A stretch of 64,000 nucleotides of DNA from Sacculina carcini (taxonomy: Eukaryota; Arthropoda; Thecostraca; Sacculinidae). Location: the NCBI GenBank assembly GCA_916048095.2, contig OU696586.1, forward strand, positions 6,831,249-6,895,248, read 5' to 3'. The position numbers and the translations under genes were made by a program. Within the stretch, counting starts at the first letter, position 1. Every line of letters starts with the position of its first letter. The notes beneath the pieces were generated by a model. The model was not told the origin of the DNA. It was given only the letters and a program-made list of their open reading frames with translations, and made no database searches. Below, in pieces: positions 51,093-62,933 of the stretch.

Positions 51093-53668
51093 TGAACGTA
51101 CACGGCCCAGTAAAGGGGATCATCCCGCTGTTGGCCGTCGTACAGCCGACGAAAGACAAAGTTCGTCCTGTTATGGATTACCGTGAGCTGAACGGCTTTG
51201 TCGAGTGTCACACAGGAGATGACGGTGTGTCAGTGTGTGCTGACAAGATCAGAGAGTGGAGGCAATGGCAGGGGGAGATCAAGGTAGTTGATCTCAAGTC
51301 GGCGTACCTGCAGATTCACGTGAGCCGAGATCTGTGGAAGTATCAGGTCGTGAGGTATAATGGTGTGCATTATGCGCTGACGCGGCTGGGCTTCGGCCTG
51401 TCATGTGCACGAAGAATAATGACGCTGATTCTGCGAAAGGTCCTGTCATTGGACGAGAAGGTGCGAAAGGCGACAGATCATTATGTCGACGATATCATCG
51501 TGAGGACGTCCGATGTGAGCGTGCAGCAGCTTCGGGAGCATCTGCAAAGGTATGGCTTTGAGACTAAGGAGCCGGAGGGCCTAGATGGGGGTCGATTATT
51601 GGGAATTGCTCTGAGGAAGGGACCCGATGGGTGGTTGAATATGTCGAGAGGGACAGCTCTTCGTGACGCTGCACCCGAATTGACAGGGCTGACCAAGCGT
51701 GGGTTGTTCTCCGTATGTGGTCGCTTAGTCGGTCATTACCCCGTTGCCGGGTGGTTACGCCCCCATAGCAGTTTTTTGAAACGGTTGGGGTGTGGCGGGT
51801 CGTGGGATAACCCGGTGAAGAATGTTGTGTGTGTGCTTGTGTCTGAGCTGTTGCAGCGTGTTCAGAAGGCGGACCCGGTAAAGGGTCGATGGGACGTGAA
51901 CGCAGCTGGAAACGTCACTGTATGGACTGACGCTAGCACGCTGGCGCTTGGCGTGGTGGTCGAGGTGGACGGCTGCATCGTTGAGGATGCTACTTGGTTC
52001 CGTAAGAAGACCGACGTCCTACACATCAATGTTTCCGAACTGGAGGCAGTCGGTCGTGGCATCAATATGGCGATTTCGTGGGGGTTCAAGACGCTTACCG
52101 TCGCGACAGACTCGAGGACAGTGCTTAGTTGGACGGACAGCACTGTCGAGGGGCGCAACCGTGTCCGCACTAAAGGTTCTGCCGAGATGCTGGTGAAGCG
52201 CCGACTGGCGGTTATTAAGGAGACGATCGCCGAGCATGGCCTGACAGTTTCCCTCCGGTTCGTCACGACTGTGGAAAATAAAGCTGATCAGATGACCAGG
52301 GTGGCCAAGAAGTGGCTTGTTCATCGTGACGCTGGTGAGGAGGAGGTGGCAATATCAGCAGCTATTGCTACGAAGAAGAGCATCAAGGACACCGTTTGGG
52401 CGGCTCATCTGCCCCATCATTTAGGTGTCGAGAGGACGTTGTACCTGGGTCAACAATTGCGGAGTGATTTGACGAGAGCCCATGTGAAGGCGGAGTTAGC
52501 TGGATGCGAGGCTTGTCAACGTATTGATCCAGCGGTGAGAGAGGAGAACCTCGTAGGTCAGGGTAGTCTGGCCGTGGACAGGGACTGGTATCGAGTGGCA
52601 GCGGACGTCACTCATTACGATGCCGGCGTTTACCTGTCGATGGTGGATTGTGGTCCATCACGTCTTGCCGTATGGCGCAGATTGCCGAATGAGACGGCGT
52701 TGTGCATTATAGCTCAGCTGCGGCAGATTGTGATTGAGCGTGGGCCGTTTGAGGAGCTGTTACTGGCCAACTCGACGGCGTTCCGGTCGGCGGCGATGGA
52801 GCAGTTCGCCGACGAGTGGTGCATTTCTTTGCGATTCCGAGCCGCATACGCCCCGGGCGGTAACGGGATCGTGGAGCGAAATCACCGTACGATCAAAAGG
52901 ATCGCAGCGAGGGGTCATATTTCCCCTGAGGCGACGTTCTGGTACAACGTTACGCCGCGCAAAGAGACTCAGGTTAGCACTATTCCCTCGAGGTGTATTT
53001 TCAGATACGAGTGGCGTCTTCCATTTGAGACCGGCCGCAGGGACGCTGATGACCAGACAACAGCGTTCGCCGTTGGTGACGAGGTGTGGGTGAAATCGCC
53101 GATCCCGTCATGTACAACGCCGTGGACCCTCGGGAAGGTGACCAGGGTCGTCTCACAGCACGTTGAGTGCGTAGATGACATGCCGCGCCATGTGCGCGAC
53201 CTGCGCAAGCGTCGCTGTGCCGGCCATAGTGGAGCCATAGACGAGACCGGCACTCATGGCGACGTGGAACCGACCAGCGGCGGTTGGGATGTGGATGCGA
53301 CCGGCAATCGCGGAGATGTGGAGCCACCCGGTGGAGCCACCCGGTGTAGCTTGGACCTGAGCGGTGATGGCGGACGGGACGAGGCGGCGGATAGTCCCGG
53401 CGGTGACAGAACACCTGACAGCCTGCCACCTGAGCGACTGGCTATTGGCGAGGGCGTGGATACGGACCGTGTGTCTGTGGAGCAGGAATCTGGTGAGCCC
53501 TCAGAGGACGTGAGTGTACATACTGCTCGAGAGAATGTCGGAGAGGGCGTCGCGGCTGAGAGAGTCGAGGATGAGGCTGCAGTCGAGCAGCCGAGGCGGT
53601 CAACGAGGAGACGTCGACCGCCGGGATGGTTAAACGAGTACGTGTGTATATCCGATGATGAAGTTTAA
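51093..53668 (+). CDS. Ty3 G1 Pol: reverse transcriptase, RNase H, integrase
   Basis: It is open for about 858 codons from the ATG at 51093; the longer ORF from 50975 includes translated LTR. Reverse transcriptase: VRPVMDYRELN, VVDLKSAYLQIHV (first Asp), ALTRLGFGLSCA, DHYVDDIIV. RNase H: TVWTDASTLALGVVVEV, NVSELEAVG, VATDSRTVLSWTD. Integrase zinc domain: PHHLGVERT...CEACQ; core VAADVTHYD (Asp), then ELLLANSTAF, where the catalytic Asp is Ala, and GGNGIVERNHRTIK (Glu). A long acidic, proline- and glycine-rich tail ends PPGWLNEYVCISDDEV. The Asp-to-Ala change (a GCC codon at 52768-52770 where GAC is expected) should inactivate integrase. Confidence 0.9.
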
Positions 53669-53725
53669 CCGTGCGTGTTTGCAAGCGTGTTTGTTGTGAG
53701 CTTTCAGGTGAAAAGCTGGGGGAGA

Positions 53726-54439
53726 TGTGGCGTTGTTGTCGAGTGGCGTGCGGTGTGACGTCATAGCGGTTCACTTGAGCCGAGTGGTGCGAGGTATGAC
53801 GTCGTCGATTCTCTCAGCCGCGACGCCCTCTCCGACATTCTCTCGAGCAGTATGTACACTCACGTCCTCTGAGTGCTCACCAGATTCCTGCTCCACAGAC
53901 ACACGGTCCGTATCCACGCCCTCGCCAATAGCCAGTCGCTCAGGTGGCAGGCTGTCAGGTGTTCTGTCACCGCCGGGACTATCCGCCGCCTCGTCCCGTC
54001 CGCCATCACCGCTCAGGTCCAAGCTACACCGGGTGGCTCCACCGGGTGGCTCCACCGGGTGGCTCCACATCTCCGCGATTGCCGGTCGCATCCACATCCC
54101 AACCGCCGCTGGTCGGTTCCACGTCGCCATGAGTGCCGGTCTCGTCTATGGCTCCACTATGGCCGGCACAGCGACACTTGCGCAGGTCGCGCACATGGCG
54201 CGGCATGCCATACTGCGCGCTGATTGGCCGCGACTTGAGCCTAGTGCCGGAGGCGTGTATCAGCTGGCGTGTGTGAAGCTGGCTTTGCGAGCGGTCGAGC
54301 GTCATTCGGTTGGTGGCCTGTGCGTTATACGCATCGTTGCCGTGTTTGGATACAATATTCGCTGTGTGGACGTATTCTCGTCGCGTGCGCGGGTTTTTCC
54401 TGCGCGAGAGGTAAGAGGGCTTTTCCCGATTACTTATCA
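53726..54439 (+). repeat. 3' LTR of G1, interrupted
   Basis: It starts TGTGGCGTTGTTGTCGAGTG after the purine-rich AAAAGCTGGGGGAGA and ends TTACTTATCA. Without the inverted insert at 53805-54210 it would be about 308 bp, which is 257 bp shared with the 5' copy plus about 60 bp that the 5' copy lost. Confidence 0.88.
53805..54210 (-). repeat. Inverted copy of the Pol tail inside the 3' LTR
   Basis: About 406 bp are the reverse complement of roughly 53178-53576 (the acidic tail of Pol). They are inserted between GTATGACGTCG and TACTGCGCGCTG of the LTR, where the 5' LTR has only a few bases. One extra GGTGGAGCCACCC unit is present. Minus-strand ORFs here are copies of the Pol tail. Confidence 0.93.
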
Positions 54440-54444
54440 CACTA

Positions 54445-55117
54445 AAATCACTCCTCAGCATTACACATGGGGAGTTTCACGTTTTTGTTTATACTTAATT
54501 ATGCATTTTGAATTTTCTCGGTTGCGTTAAGATTGTGTTTCACATGTTTTTCTAGTCAGTCGCACTGATGCCTGGTAGTGACATTTAAATACACAATATA
54601 ATTTGAAATTCTAACTTGATTTTAATTTTCTCAAATGTTCCAAGGTTTAAATGGATTTTGCAGATAAAACATATAACCTGATTATGCGGTAATTATATGC
54701 AAGCACTGTTGATCTAACTATTTGCTCTAAAATTGCTCGAAAAATATAAAAATTAATGTTTAATTCTACTGCACAAATGCACGTGTCAGATATTTACGTC
54801 TATATTATATTTTATATGTCTGTATTTATATTTATATGGGTGTATGTGTCCGTATGCGGTCCTATGCACACTCAGGATGTCTAACACCACACACGGACAC
54901 AATGTTCACACGCCTTCCAGATACATGTTTACCGAGTTTAAGTAGACAATACATGAACATTTGCTGCATTGTACACCTTTACAACTAAACATTTTTACTG
55001 ATAGTGTGAAACAATTGTTCTAAAAGTTCGAAATTTTCCTAAATCTAAATAGTTGATCCTAAGAATGAAAAAGTTGCAAAAGGTGCGCTAAAAACAAAAA
55101 GTGGCATTTATGGCTTA
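54445..55117. other. AT-rich spacer
   Basis: No domain is seen. It contains TATATTTATATTTATATGG-like runs and a GGTGCGCTAAAAAC motif at 55083 shared with 50470-50530. It ends at the CTAG terminus of the Helitron-like element. Confidence 0.5.
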
Positions 55118-58100
55118 CTAGCATAAAAACTTGCCCGTTGTGCGGAACAATTCATAAAAATATTGCAAATTAAAAAATAATTAAGGTAAACTCTTAAAAA
55201 CCTTGATCAATTGAAAAGTCTAAATTTCATTATTTTTAATTATATTTTGAGAAAATATTTTCACTCAGCCCGCCTCATATTTAAACCCGCCCGACGTGCG
55301 AAATAATTCAGAACTCGAACACGATCCGTTCTGGATCTTGAAGGCAAATACATTAGTTTTGTATATGAATTCATTCTATACGGTTAAATTGATCGTTTTA
55401 TTGTCTATAGTTGCTGCCCGCGGGACATTCTATTTCATAAAAATGAGCCATCGCTTCGTTTGCGTTTGAAGCCCCTGATCTATACCATTGAACCCGCGCA
55501 ATTATGTCACCTCATATTCAAGCATACATACACACACAGACAGACAGATAATTTCGTATATATATATATATTTATATTTAAACCCGCCTGTCGTGCGGAA
55601 CAATTCATAAAGTAAAATTTATATTCAATCCATAAAAGAGAATGAATACAAATTAAAAAGCAAAAAAATTAACCTGTAAATATAAAATTAACCAAGAGAA
55701 AAGTCTAAATGTGGATATTTTCATTTTAATTTTGACAAAATAGTATTCCTCATCCTGCCTCATATTTAAACCTACCCGTCGTGCGGAATAATTCAGAACT
55801 CGAACACGTAACAAACAATGAAAATTCTAGCATCAAAACCCGCCCGTTGTGCGGAGCAATTCATAACATGAAATTCATATTCAATTCATAAAAAATATGG
55901 ACAATTAAAAATGAAATAGGGTACACCCATCAACATTTTAATCAATTGAAAATTCTAGGTTTAAATATTTTAATTTCGACAAAGTATTTCCCCTCAGTCC
56001 GCCTTAGTCATTTTTACACCCGCCCGTCGTACTGAATAATTCAGAACTCGAACACGATCCGTTCTGAATCTTGAAGTCAAATCCATTGGTTTTGTGTATG
56101 GATTAGGGGAAATTGAACGTTCTATTGTCTATAGTTGCTACCCGCGGAGCATATTTATTTTTAAAAAAATACCTTTTTTAAATGAACCATTTGAAAAAAT
56201 GAACTAAAAAATGGATACGCTTTTTTAAACCCGCCCGTCGTGCGGAGCAATTTATACAATAAAATTCATATTAAATCCATAAAATATAATGAATACAAAT
56301 TTAAAGGTAATGTAACCTATAAATATCTTAACCAATAGAAAAGTCTAAATGTGAATATTTTTGTTTTTATTTTGACTAATATTATCTCTCAACCCGGCTG
56401 ATATATAAATCTGCCCGTCGTGTGGTATAATTCAGAACACAAACACGAAACAAACGATGAAAGATGTTGATCTTTTCATCAGAATGTTTCCAAACTATAT
56501 TTATTACTTAACATCATTCCCCAACATCATTTGCTTAAGTACTATTTTACTTTAACCCCTATAATATTTATTGCCAAAATTTATATATTTTCCGCTATCA
56601 TTAACACCCAATATAGCCTGAGTCAAACCTACCCAACCCAACCATCCAATCTTGACCGCACTCAGCCTAGTCTGAGGTGATTTATCTTATTAGTTTGTGA
56701 TCTCAAAATATACTGATTCGATCATAATTTGTAATCAGAAGACTGAGATTATCTGCCCCAGGGGTCCCAAACACGCGGCCCACCAATACTTTTCTCTCAA
56801 CCCGCCAATATAGTATCGGAACCAGACTGTAAGGCAGCTAAATTCACATTTGTTGCATAATGCGATATAATTATACACTATTTAAGTCACATTTACATTA
56901 GTGAGTCTGGATCTTGAAGTCAAGCCCGTGAGTTTTGTATATGGATTCATTACACACGGAAAAATTGAATGTTTAAACCCACCCGTCGTGCGGAACAATT
57001 AATAAAACAAAAGTAATACATATATAAATGCAAACAGCCAGTCTAATAGAAAACTCTAAATTGTAAAATCTATACCAATAGAAAATTCCTGTTATGAATT
57101 TGCATATTCTTATTCTAATAATTGACGACATATTATTCAGTCAACCCGCCTCATACAGTCAAGCCCGGACGTCGTCAGGAATAATTTCGAAATGTAAACA
57201 CAAAATAACAATAAATTTGTTTAGTATATAAATGAATTTTTTCCATAATATTATCTCATAAATCCCGGTTAATGCATCATATTCATACAGTTGATATTTT
57301 TTGGATTACACCGATATTACAGCCCTTGATATTACAGCCGATATTATATTATGCAATCTATAATCTGCTACGTATTATTCCTAATACATATATCATCAGA
57401 TCGCAAAATATATTTAAAGGTTCACATCATTCTCCAACATCATTTGCTTAAGAGCTAATCTACTTTAATCGCTAGAATATTTATTGCTAGCAAAATATCA
57501 TATACCTCGCTATCATATAAACCCACTCTTTATAAATACATTTAAGCCCGCCCGTCGTGCGGAACAGTTCATAAAATATAATTAATATTCAATTAATAAA
57601 AAAATTTAGTGCAAATTGAAAAAGAAAACATACCCATAGGAATGTCTTAACCAATATAAAAGTCTAAATGTGAAATATATGTTTCAATTTAGAAAACATG
57701 TTTTTCCACAACCCGCCTCATATTTAAAGCTGCCCGTCGTGCGGAATAATTCAGAACTCAAGCACGAAACAAACACAAAGAAAATGGATGAAAAACGACC
57801 AATAGAAAAAGTCAAATTTGTAAATTCTTGTATTAATTATTGACGAAGTTTTTTCCCTCAATACTGCTCAAATTCACACCCGTCCTTCGTGTGTAGTAAT
57901 TCAGAAGTGTAACACTATCAAAACAATGAAACCTTCTGTCATCTCTATAATTCCAGATTTATGCTACCGCAAAAACAGCATATGCATATAGTTGGCATTG
58001 CATGATATTACAACCCATATCCTTATGCAACTTGAGCGTATGTAACTTGAAATTAAACCAATTAAATTACACAGTAAAATTAAGTAGTTTACTTTCTTCC

Positions 58101-59294
58101 CAGTAGTATTTGACCCGCCCGTCGTGCGGAACCATTCATGTGTTAATATTGAGGACAATAAAGCCTTTCTATTCAGTATAGTGTAGCATTAATTAAACTG
58201 TACGCAATAAAACCACACCATCCATGATTGGAGCTAATATGATGCATTCTTAATTGTGATTGGGCTTCAGTGAAATTAAATCGGTGTATATTCCTCTGTA
58301 ATCGCAAGTGCGCATAATAGCTGCCAAATTGGCAATATGTCCTTTTGACTTTACACCGCCGTAACTTCCTTTAGGTACACTTTGGAAAATTAAAAACTAT
58401 ACCGTATTGTAGGGAAAAAAATTCTAGCACGATGGTATAATTTATTTCTATGTGTAACAAAGAGTTACAGAAAAATAGTAGAAAAATGAATTAATTTTAG
58501 TCGCCCGGTGTTCAAGTGTAATTTTGGATCTATTTGAGAACTTTGCCAATTTAACACGTTTTTTGTATCATTTGTGGGTATAAATTATAGCTTTTCTTGT
58601 AGAACACAAACTTATCTACACAATAGTATAATTTTTATAGCTGTACCATTGCTGGTTTATGAGGAATAGATAGCGGAATATTGACCAAAATATTCGCGTT
58701 TTTTTGTGCTAATTTTGCCTTTTTGACTTTGTCATTTACACTTCACACCGCCATAACTTTTTTTAATACACTTTGGAAGATTAAAAATTATACCGTGTTG
58801 TAGAAAACAAAATTCCCAGCATGATGGTATTATTTATTTAGATGTGTGATAATTAGTTTTTGAGAAATAGAGAAAAAAGTATAGAAAATCGGACGCGTGG
58901 AGTTTAAACACAATTTTGAATATAGATCGTATTTTTTTCCATTTTACATGTTTTAAATTTAATTTTTGGGTATGAATTATAGCTTGTTTAGTAGAACAGA
59001 ACATTTTCTACACAGTGGTATAATTTGTATAGTTGTACCATTGCTGGTTTAGGAGGAGTAGCCTGCAGAATATTGACCACAATTTTCCCATATTTCAGGG
59101 TTCATTTTGTATTTTCACCGCTATAACTAGTTTTGGTTTTATTTTAAAAATTTAAAATTTAGCCTAAAGTGTAGACAAGAAAACTTCCAATGTGATGGTA
59201 TGAATTTTTAGCGGGTACGTCTAGTGGTGGCCGAGTAATAGCTGATAGAAAATGGACCAAGGGGGGTGGGACAGACAGACACACACACAGAGGA
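55118..59294 (-). mobile_element. Long Helitron-like element with internal terminal-hairpin repeats
   Basis: Read on the minus strand it begins A|TCCTCTGTGTG at 59294 and ends CTAG|T at 55118, with the CCGCACAACGGGC hairpin just inside. Both ends match the 254-bp copy at 30944-31197. Internally, the CCCGCCCGTCGTGCGG motif recurs at about 14 places, alternately followed by CAATTCATAA and by AATTCAGAAC. A CTAG-plus-hairpin unit at 55827 repeats the terminus inside the element. 55827-57990 is a close copy of 10856-13044. No Rep/helicase ORF was found, so it is non-autonomous if it is a Helitron. Confidence 0.7.
58330..59200 (-). repeat. Degenerate tandem repeats of about 390 bp
   Basis: ACACCGCCGTAACTT, ACACCGCCATAACTT and TCACCGCTATAACTAG occur about 390 and 370 bp apart. 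CCATTGCTGGTTTATGAGG and CCATTGCTGGTTTAGGAGG are spaced 392 bp. So two to three diverged units lie in the 5' part of the long Helitron-like element. Confidence 0.8.
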
Positions 59295-59552
59295 TCTCAT
59301 TTATATATATATATAGATTTAATACTTGCTTCAGAATAAAACATTTATTTGTGGGCTCCTTATGATTAACAGAGTCTATGATAAAAAAGTTGCATTTGCA
59401 ACAAAAGGTCACCCTACTTATTACATATATGCCTGTAACGTGATATAATTGTGTTAACATAATTATATATATATATATATATATATTGATGACAAATACT
59501 GTAGTATGGTATTCTGAACTAATGTCTGTGACAAACATGTGTAATGCACTGC
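59295..59552. other. Spacer between Helitron-like element and hAT copy B
   Basis: A TA run at 59301-59314 and a (TA)n tract at about 59464-59487; no gene is seen. Confidence 0.6.
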
Positions 59553-60961
59553 ACCATGTATAGTGATGCAAAAAAACGTTTTTTTGGTTGCGGTTTTTTT
59601 GCAAAAAAACATGCTTTTTATGTTTTTTGGTTTTTTTAGAATTAGCCCCAATTGCACATACATACAAGCACATACAAAGGCCCCAATTGGATGTTGGATT
59701 TTAGTACATATAAAAGAGTTTAATTGACGTTTTGTACATCTTTACGTGACATATTTCAAAGATAATTTGATAATAGTATAAAAAACAAAAATATTTATCA
59801 ATAAATACCTCAGGAGACTGTTTGAAAGTGCATCCGGGTCCGGTGGTTTAGGTTTTTTCATTGAAACACCCATGTTATTAAGGATGGTTTTAATGATGTG
59901 GATATTTGAAATAATTTGTCAGCAGAACAAAACAAATTCATTGAGTAATCATGTTTTTTTAAAAGAAGCCATGTTTATTTATGGAAAAAATGAAATGATG
60001 TTTTTCAAATTGTTTTTAAATTCGTTTTAATAATGTACAGCTTCAGTAAATGTTGACAGTAGAACAAGACAAGTTAATTGGTTGGTCAAGTGTTTTTTTT
60101 ACAAACGTTTACTTAAACTAACGTTTTTATGAATGAAACAATGCTTTCTATAACAGTCTCTATGGAATATAGATTTGATTGATGTACGTTCAAATACCAT
60201 TTGTATAGCAAGTAGCCTGCTGGTATAAGCGGCTGGTTAAACCACTTGATTTAAACTGTTTTTATACCATGGTTTTATCCACACCAAAAATATAAAAACA
60301 GTTTTCGTAGATGTAGAGATTTAGAAAAAAATGGCGGCAGATCAAGGAAAGTTGAACCAAATTAATTGGTTTTTTATTAGTAACCTGTTTTTAGAACTGG
60401 TTTTCTGGATGATGGTTTCTTTGATGTAGTTATTTGTGTTCAAATACCTTTTTGTACATTGAATATATTTCCTCAGTCGATTTTTCCTACACGAGAATAT
60501 TGCCCCTTTTTGTTGTCAGTATTACCACTCTGAATAATGCGACCCGCAGTCTTATTAGTCTTTTATTCGTAGTCTCATTAGACATTAGACATTAAGTTTG
60601 TGTGTATATTTGTAGTATTTGTGTAAACATTTTGCAGTGTTTGTACATTTATCTTTGCAAATAATTGATCTGGTGAGTGAAATGATGAAAGTTATTATAA
60701 TCAACGTAGTTCATTTCTGGTAGGAAAGTGGTAATATGTAAAAAATAAAAATATATTATGTTTTAAAACATTTTCAGATTTTAGCATAAAAAAGGGTTCT
60801 CAAACCCTGCTTTCTTACACAATGATTAACTCAATAATTGAATGCAAAACTGTACTGTACATAGAAGTGCCGCACAGTACCGTGCAAACAATGATATTAG
60901 GGCTTTCAGACACATTATAACAATTACATTGTGCATATTTAATGAAAATTCAATATGATAC

Positions 60962-61227
60962 TGTAGTATAGAGCTGTAAGGCGCCACCTATTGGACCCTG
61001 TAAATGTCAGTGTGATTGTGCACTATAGGATCACAATGGGTTGGGCGTTACCGGTAGCGAGCGATATGGTCTATTGCCGGTAGTCATGATTGGTTGTGTG
61101 CATTAACTCACCGAGGGTATATAACTGGGTCGCTCTAGGTTTGTAGGTCACTTGTGGTGAGAGCTTTGACGTGTGAATGTATTGTTTCTCGTGTGTATCG
61201 TGTCTCTTCGGCCCGCTCGATATTACA
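60962..61227 (+). repeat. 5' LTR of G5
   Basis: 266 bp, TG...CA, with GGGTATATAACTGGGTCG as a TATA-containing promoter at about 61115. Confidence 0.95.
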
Positions 61228-61252
61228 ATTGGCGACGAGGATAAAAACAGGT

Positions 61253-61610
61253 ATGAATGCTGAGAGTGTTCTGCCACCTGCACCGTTTCTACCGCACCCT
61301 GGAAAACCCACGGTTTCTTGGGACGAGTGGAAGTACTCTTATGAGAACTACATGGTGGCCATCGGTGCCGAGTCGTACCCAGACACCAGACGTCGGGCCC
61401 TGCTGCTACATTGTGTCGGTGCCGAGGCTCGACGAGTTTATCGTTCGCTGCCGGCCAAAAGCAAGCGGGAGGACGAAACAGAGAGCCAGAAAGTCTTGCG
61501 ACAACTGACAACTTACTACGGCCCGAGATTAAACGTCATTGCCGAGCGTTTTGCGTTCCGACAACACAAGCAGCTTGCAACGGAGACGACTGCAGACTAT
61601 GTCACTTCGC
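61253..61610 (+). CDS. G5 Gag N-terminal fragment
   Basis: The ATG lies 25 bp after the 5' LTR. The peptide has KPTVSWDEWKYSYENYMVAI, then ALLLHCVGAEARRVYRSLP and LTTYYGPRLNVIAERFAFRQ. It is the capsid part of a Ty3 Gag. The deletion junction lies near 61610 and integrase continues one frame off, so the natural protein ends as an out-of-frame tail at 61792. Confidence 0.85.
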
Positions 61611-62357
61611 AGGCACGTCCTGGAAGGGTTCCCGGAGGCAGCGAAACAATGCAGCGCGGCTATCAGGCCGTATTTTGCCATCCGTCACGAACTGTCGGTG
61701 GACGGCGAGCTGGTCATTCGCGCCGGTCATCAATTAGTCGTGCCAGCAAGGTTGCGGGACGATTATCTATCCCGTGCACACGCGGCGCATGACGGGTGTG
61801 TCCGCACCAAGCAGCTACTCCGTAGCCTGGCGTGGTGGCCGGGCATGGACGCCGACGCTCAGCGGGTTGTCGACCGGTGTGCAGCATGTCAAACGAGTGA
61901 TAAGGTGCTGTGCAACCGCACGCGCATCGCTCTACTTCAGCCTGTTGAACTGCCCGAGCGGCCATGGGCAAAACCGGGCGTCGACATCGTCGGACCGCTG
62001 GACAGAGCGCCCGAGGACTGCCGGTTCGCGGTGACGCTCGTTGATTACTACTCAAAGTGGGCGGAGGTGTGTATGACCCCGTCGGCTGAGACGTCACACA
62101 TAATCGAGTTTCTCGACAGCGTGTTCGCCCGAGAAGGATATCCTGACCAAATCGTCAGTGACAACGGGCGCCAATTCGTCGGTGGCAACTTTCAGTCGTT
62201 CCTGAAGCAACGAGATATTGAACACCTGCGATCAGCCGTCTACTGGCCCCGCGGGAACGCCGCTGTTGAGCGCTTCAACAGGACGTTCAAGTCGTGGCTT
62301 CAGGAGCACCACAAGGGCGCGTTCAGAGAGCGCGTCAGGCGTCTGCTGGCTCAGTAA
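61611..62357 (+). pseudogene. G5 integrase
   Basis: It begins in the connection region (FAIRHELSVDGELVIRAGHQ, VVPARLRDDYL). The HHCC zinc domain is SRAHAAHDGCVRTK...CAACQ. The core has KPGVDIVGPLD (Asp), QIVSDNGRQFVGG (Asp) and WPRGNAAVERFNRTFKSW (Glu), so the catalytic triad is intact. A stop at 62355 follows, and the C-terminal RKNYDRR-like region continues at 62397-62654 in another frame (KNYDRRHAAREPKIHPGDAV). No start codon belongs naturally to this frame. Confidence 0.9.
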
Positions 62358-62933
62358 AGAGCCACCCCGCACTGTAGTACTGGTTGTGCACCATCAGTGC
62401 TGCTCCACGGCCGCGCGATCCGACTGTCTCTGCCCGTGCCGGCCACGACGACGCAATGCGCGCCTGGAGACGTGCGCACACGTGTGGAGCGACAGCAGCG
62501 ACGCAACAAGAAAAATTACGATCGCCGTCACGCTGCACGAGAGCCGAAGATCCATCCAGGCGACGCGGTACATGTACGTTCTCCGGGACGAGTGCCGAAA
62601 ATGTCTCCGCGTTTCAGTCCGCCGCAAAAAGTTGTGGCCAGAAGAGGATCGTAGTTCCTGTTAGAGGACGGAAGCGTGCGAAATCCGGCTCAGTTGGCCA
62701 GAGCCAAGGAAGCAGTGAATGACGACGACTTCCTGTGGCACGACCCGACGACCGTCGACACCGACCAGGGCACACAGCGCCGTAACGGCCCAGTTTCGGT
62801 CAGTCAAGATGTGCCAGACGACGGGACGACAACGACGGACACGTACGAGCTGCAGCCGTCGTCGAGAGGACGTCGCCGATGGCTGCCCTCTAAATTGCGG
62901 AGTGCATAGGGAAAGCTTTGAAGTGTGGGGGTA

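Larger units (their letters stand above)
50833..54439 (+). mobile_element. Ty3-type element G1 with deletion and LTR rearrangement
   Basis: It begins TGTGACGTTGTTGTCGAGTG and ends TTACTTATCA, with CACTA target duplications at 50828-50832 and 54440-54444. The 5' LTR is truncated after about 257 bp and runs directly into reverse transcriptase, so the rest of the LTR, the primer-binding site, gag and protease are deleted. Pol is otherwise open. The 3' LTR (53726-54439) is enlarged by about 406 bp of inverted pol-derived sequence. It cannot be autonomous. Confidence 0.88.

Noticed and set aside
53771..54130. Minus-strand coding gene in the G1 3' LTR
   Set aside because: Its protein is the Pol tail of the same element; the segment is an inverted duplication.
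55827..55830. Internal CTAG as a true Helitron end
   Set aside because: The neighbouring base is not the T expected after CTAG on the minus strand, unlike the ends at 10856, 31197 and 55118. It is kept only as an internal repeat of the terminus.
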